Assembly (NCBI GenBank): GCA_937906485.1
Contig: CALCYB010000004.1
Span: 1-7,280, forward strand
DNA from: an uncultured Rikenellaceae bacterium
GTDB lineage: Bacteria > Bacteroidota > Bacteroidia > Bacteroidales > UBA932
Reading direction: 5' to 3'
DNA length: 7,280 nt
The notes under the pieces are model-generated. The model saw only the letters and a list, made by a program, of their open reading frames with translations, was not told where the DNA came from and ran no database searches. The translations under genes were made by a program, and so were the position numbers. Below, one piece after another: positions 5,099 to 7,280 of the stretch (positions are counted from its first letter, which is position 1; each line of letters starts with the position of its first letter).

Positions 5099-6031
5099 AT
5101 GGAGTCCAGATACAACTCCTATGTAGGGTATTTTCGCAAGGAATATGGAGAACGGTTGCAGAAGATTGTAATCGATGCGGGATTTACGTGTCCGAACCGG
5201 GACGGGAAAGTCGGGTTCGGAGGCTGTACATACTGCAATAACGCTGCGTTTCATCCCGGTTACAGTACCCCGGACCATCCGATCGGGTGGCAGATCGATG
5301 AGGGGATCCGTTTCCATACCCGGCGTTACCGCAAGGCGACATCTTACCTTGCCTATTTCCAGTCCTATTCCAATACCTACGCTCCGCTGCCGGTACTCAA
5401 GTCCCGCTATGAAGAGGCTTTGGCGCATCCGAAGGTGCGGGGCATCGTGGTCGGTACCCGGCCGGACTGTGTGGATGAAGCGGTGCTGGATTACCTGGAA
5501 TCCTTGTCCAAAGAGCACATTGTGATTGTGGAATACGGGATTGAGTCTTGTTATGACCGGACCCTTTTGCGCATCAACCGGGGTCATGATTTTGCCTGTG
5601 CCCAGCGCGCTGTCCGGATGACTGCCGAGCGGGGCATCAAGACCGGTGCGCATTTTATTCTCGGATTGCCCGGTGAGTCCCGTGAGGACATGTTGGCGAT
5701 GGCGCCACTGATCAACTCCCTTCCGCTGCATTCTGTGAAATTTCACCAGCTGCAGATTGTCAGGGGGACGATGATCGAACAGGAATTCCGGGATTCGCCC
5801 CAGGACTTTGTTCAGTTTTCCTTGTCTGAATACCTGGATTTCTTCATTGATCTGCTTGAGCAGTTGCGTCCTGACCTCTACATCGAACGCTTTGCCGGCG
5901 AAGTTCCGCCCCGTTTTGTGGCCGATATGCCTTGGGGTTCCATACGAAATGTGGAATTACTTCGTCTTTTGGAAAAAAGATTGGAGGAGAGGAATACAAG
6001 ACAAGGAATATTTTATAACTTTGTACGTTAA
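5099..6031 (+). CDS. YhcC-type radical SAM protein (TIGR01212 family)
   Basis: This encodes 310 residues, the usual length for the YhcC/TIGR01212 family of radical SAM proteins. The 4Fe-4S cysteines are C31, C43 and C46 in the spaced form C-x11-C-x2-C (CPNRDGKVGFGGCTYC), typical of this family and unlike the standard CxxxCxxC. Further family marks are YFQSYSNTYAP (86-96), VGTRPDCV (118-125), EYGIESCYDRTL (145-156), the GHDF at 162-165 and HFILGLPGE (185-193), which fit an SAM-binding barrel. The C-terminal region (about 250-290) holds RFAGEVPPRFV. The reaction of this family is not established to my knowledge; it shares features with Elp3-like radical SAM enzymes, and an RNA-modifying role is only a guess. 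The protein is cytoplasmic with no signal peptide. It starts 16 bases after the YhcH-like stop, so likely shares its transcript. Its last codons contain the guaB -7 element. Confidence 0.93.
   Translation: MESRYNSYVGYFRKEYGERLQKIVIDAGFTCPNRDGKVGFGGCTYCNNAAFHPGYSTPDHPIGWQIDEGIRFHTRRYRKATSYLAYFQSYSNTYAPLPVLKSRYEEALAHPKVRGIVVGTRPDCVDEAVLDYLESLSKEHIVIVEYGIESCYDRTLLRINRGHDFACAQRAVRMTAERGIKTGAHFILGLPGESREDMLAMAPLINSLPLHSVKFHQLQIVRGTMIEQEFRDSPQDFVQFSLSEYLDFFIDLLEQLRPDLYIERFAGEVPPRFVADMPWGSIRNVELLRLLEKRLEERNTRQGIFYNFVR
6016..6023 (+). promoter_or_regulatory. -7 promoter element for guaB, inside the upstream gene
   Basis: TAACTTTG at 6016-6023 matches TAnnTTTG exactly and is identical to the -7 box of the lipoprotein gene at 194-201. 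It lies within the last five codons of the radical SAM gene. No good -33 TTTG is seen at the expected distance (about 5992-5997). The leader before ATG 6044 would be about 14 bases, and there is no riboswitch-sized leader. Confidence 0.5.
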
Positions 6032-6043
6032 AAAAACAGCCCT

Positions 6044-7280
6044 ATGCAAGAACTGATACATTTTAACATTCCGGAAGGTCTGACCTTTGATGATGTTCTT
6101 TTGGTGCCGGCCCGTTCTGAGGTTCTGCCCAGAGAAGTGAATATATCATCCTATTTTACCCGAGACATAATCCTGCATACTCCGATTGTGTCGGCTGCTA
6201 TGGATACCGTTACCGAATCAGCGACAGCCATCGCTATGGCCCGTGAAGGAGGTATTGGTGTGATTCATAAAAACATGCCGGTCGAAAACCAGATGGAACA
6301 TGTTCGTCGGGTCAAACGTGCCGAAAACGGGATGATCTATGATCCGGTGACCATTCACCCGGAAGAGACTGTCGGTGATGCACTCCGTCTGATGAAGGAA
6401 AATCACATTGGTGGCATTCCGGTCGTGGATCATCAGGGATACCTCGTAGGTATTGTGACCAACCGAGACCTGCGCTTCCAGGACAACATGCGTACACCGA
6501 TCAGCGAGGTGATGACCAAAGAAAACCTGATCACCGCCCGCAACGGGGAAGACCTGAAGGCTGCGGCTGCTTTGTTGCGCAAGCACAAAATTGAAAAATT
6601 GCTGGTGGTTGAGCCAGATGGGAAACTGGTCGGCCTGATCACCTACAAGGATATTACCAAAATCAAGAACAACCCGACTGCCAGCAAGGACAGCAAAGGT
6701 CGTCTGCTGGTGGCGGCAGCGGTAGGGGTAAATGCTTCTACCCTGGAGCATGTGGAACGTCTGGTGTCTGTGGATACGGATGCAGTGGTGGTGGATACGG
6801 CTCACGGGCATTCTGTGGGTGTGCTGGAAGTGATCAGAAAAGTACGGGAAGCCTTCCCGCATCTGCAAATTGTTGCAGGGAATGTGGCAACGGCTGCCGG
6901 TGCGCGGGCCCTGGCTGAAGCCGGAGTTGATGCGGTGAAAGTGGGTATCGGTCCGGGATCCATCTGTACAACCCGTGTGGTAGCAGGTATCGGTGTACCG
7001 CAGATTACCGCTATTATGGATTGTTACGAAGTGGCAAAAGAATATGGTGTGCCGATTATTGCAGACGGTGGTATTAAGTTCTCCGGCGATATGACCAAAG
7101 CTATTGCAGCCGGCGGTAATGTCTGCATGATGGGTAGTATGTTTGCAGGATGTGATGAAAGCCCGGGAACATTTGAATTATTCCAGGGTAGAAAATATAA
7201 AGTATACCGTGGTATGGGTTCTATCGCAGCTATGGAAAACGGAAGCAAAGACCGTTACTTCCAGACCGATGCAAAGAAAC
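6044..7280 (+). CDS. guaB: IMP dehydrogenase (partial, cut by right edge)
   Basis: The first 412 codons of guaB are present, out of about 490 in the family, and the frame is open to the window edge. The enzyme oxidises IMP to XMP with NAD+, the committed step of GMP synthesis, in the cytoplasm. The N-terminus has GLTFDDVLLVPARSEVLP (12-29) and PIVSAAMDTVTE (47-58). Two CBS domains are inserted at about 97-210, beginning YDPVTI and ending near GLITYKDITK; such domains sense adenine and guanine nucleotides. The barrel resumes with VDTAHGHS and AGNVATAAGARAL. The catalytic loop GIGPGSICTTR holds the nucleophile C308. ADGGIKFSGD, which binds IMP phosphate, and MMGSMFAG follow. The mobile flap begins with YRGMGSIAAM. 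The missing part should contain the flap's catalytic Arg-Tyr pair and the C-terminus. The start gives the standard family N-terminus. Its own -7 promoter box lies 20 bases upstream, so it need not depend on the radical SAM transcript. Confidence 0.97.
   Translation, partial: MQELIHFNIPEGLTFDDVLLVPARSEVLPREVNISSYFTRDIILHTPIVSAAMDTVTESATAIAMAREGGIGVIHKNMPVENQMEHVRRVKRAENGMIYDPVTIHPEETVGDALRLMKENHIGGIPVVDHQGYLVGIVTNRDLRFQDNMRTPISEVMTKENLITARNGEDLKAAAALLRKHKIEKLLVVEPDGKLVGLITYKDITKIKNNPTASKDSKGRLLVAAAVGVNASTLEHVERLVSVDTDAVVVDTAHGHSVGVLEVIRKVREAFPHLQIVAGNVATAAGARALAEAGVDAVKVGIGPGSICTTRVVAGIGVPQITAIMDCYEVAKEYGVPIIADGGIKFSGDMTKAIAAGGNVCMMGSMFAGCDESPGTFELFQGRKYKVYRGMGSIAAMENGSKDRYFQTDAKK

Noticed and set aside
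5066..5746. Open frame of 226 codons on the minus strand
   Set aside because: It lies antisense to the radical SAM gene, which carries the iron-sulfur cysteines and family motifs. The antisense translation shows no domain.
6218..6868. Open frame of 216 codons on the minus strand
   Set aside because: It lies antisense to guaB. Its His- and Gln-rich translation is typical of a reverse shadow and matches no family I know.

Overview
The window looks like a chromosomal segment from a member of the Bacteroidales (Bacteroidota). Base composition is moderate in GC inside genes, and gaps are short and AT-rich. Several gene starts follow a match to the Bacteroidales -7 promoter motif TAnnTTTG (near 194, 4579 in reverse, 4592 and 6016), and strong Shine-Dalgarno sequences are missing. 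The gene content (small lipoproteins, a YkfC-like NlpC/P60 lipoprotein with a dipeptide epimerase, a YugP-like metallopeptidase, guaB) fits that order. I cannot fix the genus from sequence alone.

Layout. Positions 1-89 hold the last codons of a gene cut by the window edge. A plus-strand gene at 235-765 encodes a 176-residue lipoprotein whose C-terminal half resembles the end of type I pullulanases. A tiny plus-strand gene at 852-1013 encodes rubredoxin. It converges on a minus-strand block running from 4550 down to 1030. In transcription order that block holds an NlpC/P60 lipoprotein (4550-3327), a Tat-signal dipeptide epimerase (3299-2124), a 90-residue protein of unknown function (2081-1809), a strong terminator-like hairpin (1784-1744), and a membrane zinc metallopeptidase (1707-1030). 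Divergent from this block, a plus-strand pair encodes a YhcH/YjgK/YiaL-family protein (4630-5082) and a YhcC-type radical SAM protein (5099-6031). Then comes guaB, IMP dehydrogenase, from 6044 and cut by the right edge.

How the genes work together. The clearest functional unit is the peptidase-epimerase pair. YkfC-type NlpC/P60 enzymes release L-Ala-D-Glu from peptidoglycan stem peptides, and the epimerase turns it into L-Ala-L-Glu, which ordinary dipeptidases can use. Both proteins carry export signals, which suggests the steps happen outside the cytoplasm. The remaining genes are housekeeping (guaB, rubredoxin) or conserved but poorly understood (YhcH-like, radical SAM, 90-residue protein, metallopeptidase).

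I found no tRNA, rRNA, CRISPR array, insertion sequence or phage feature, and no clear evidence of a new multi-gene system. The points most worth a second look are the barrel-less pullulanase-like lipoprotein, the export signals on both muropeptide enzymes, and the hairpin just ahead of the metallopeptidase gene.
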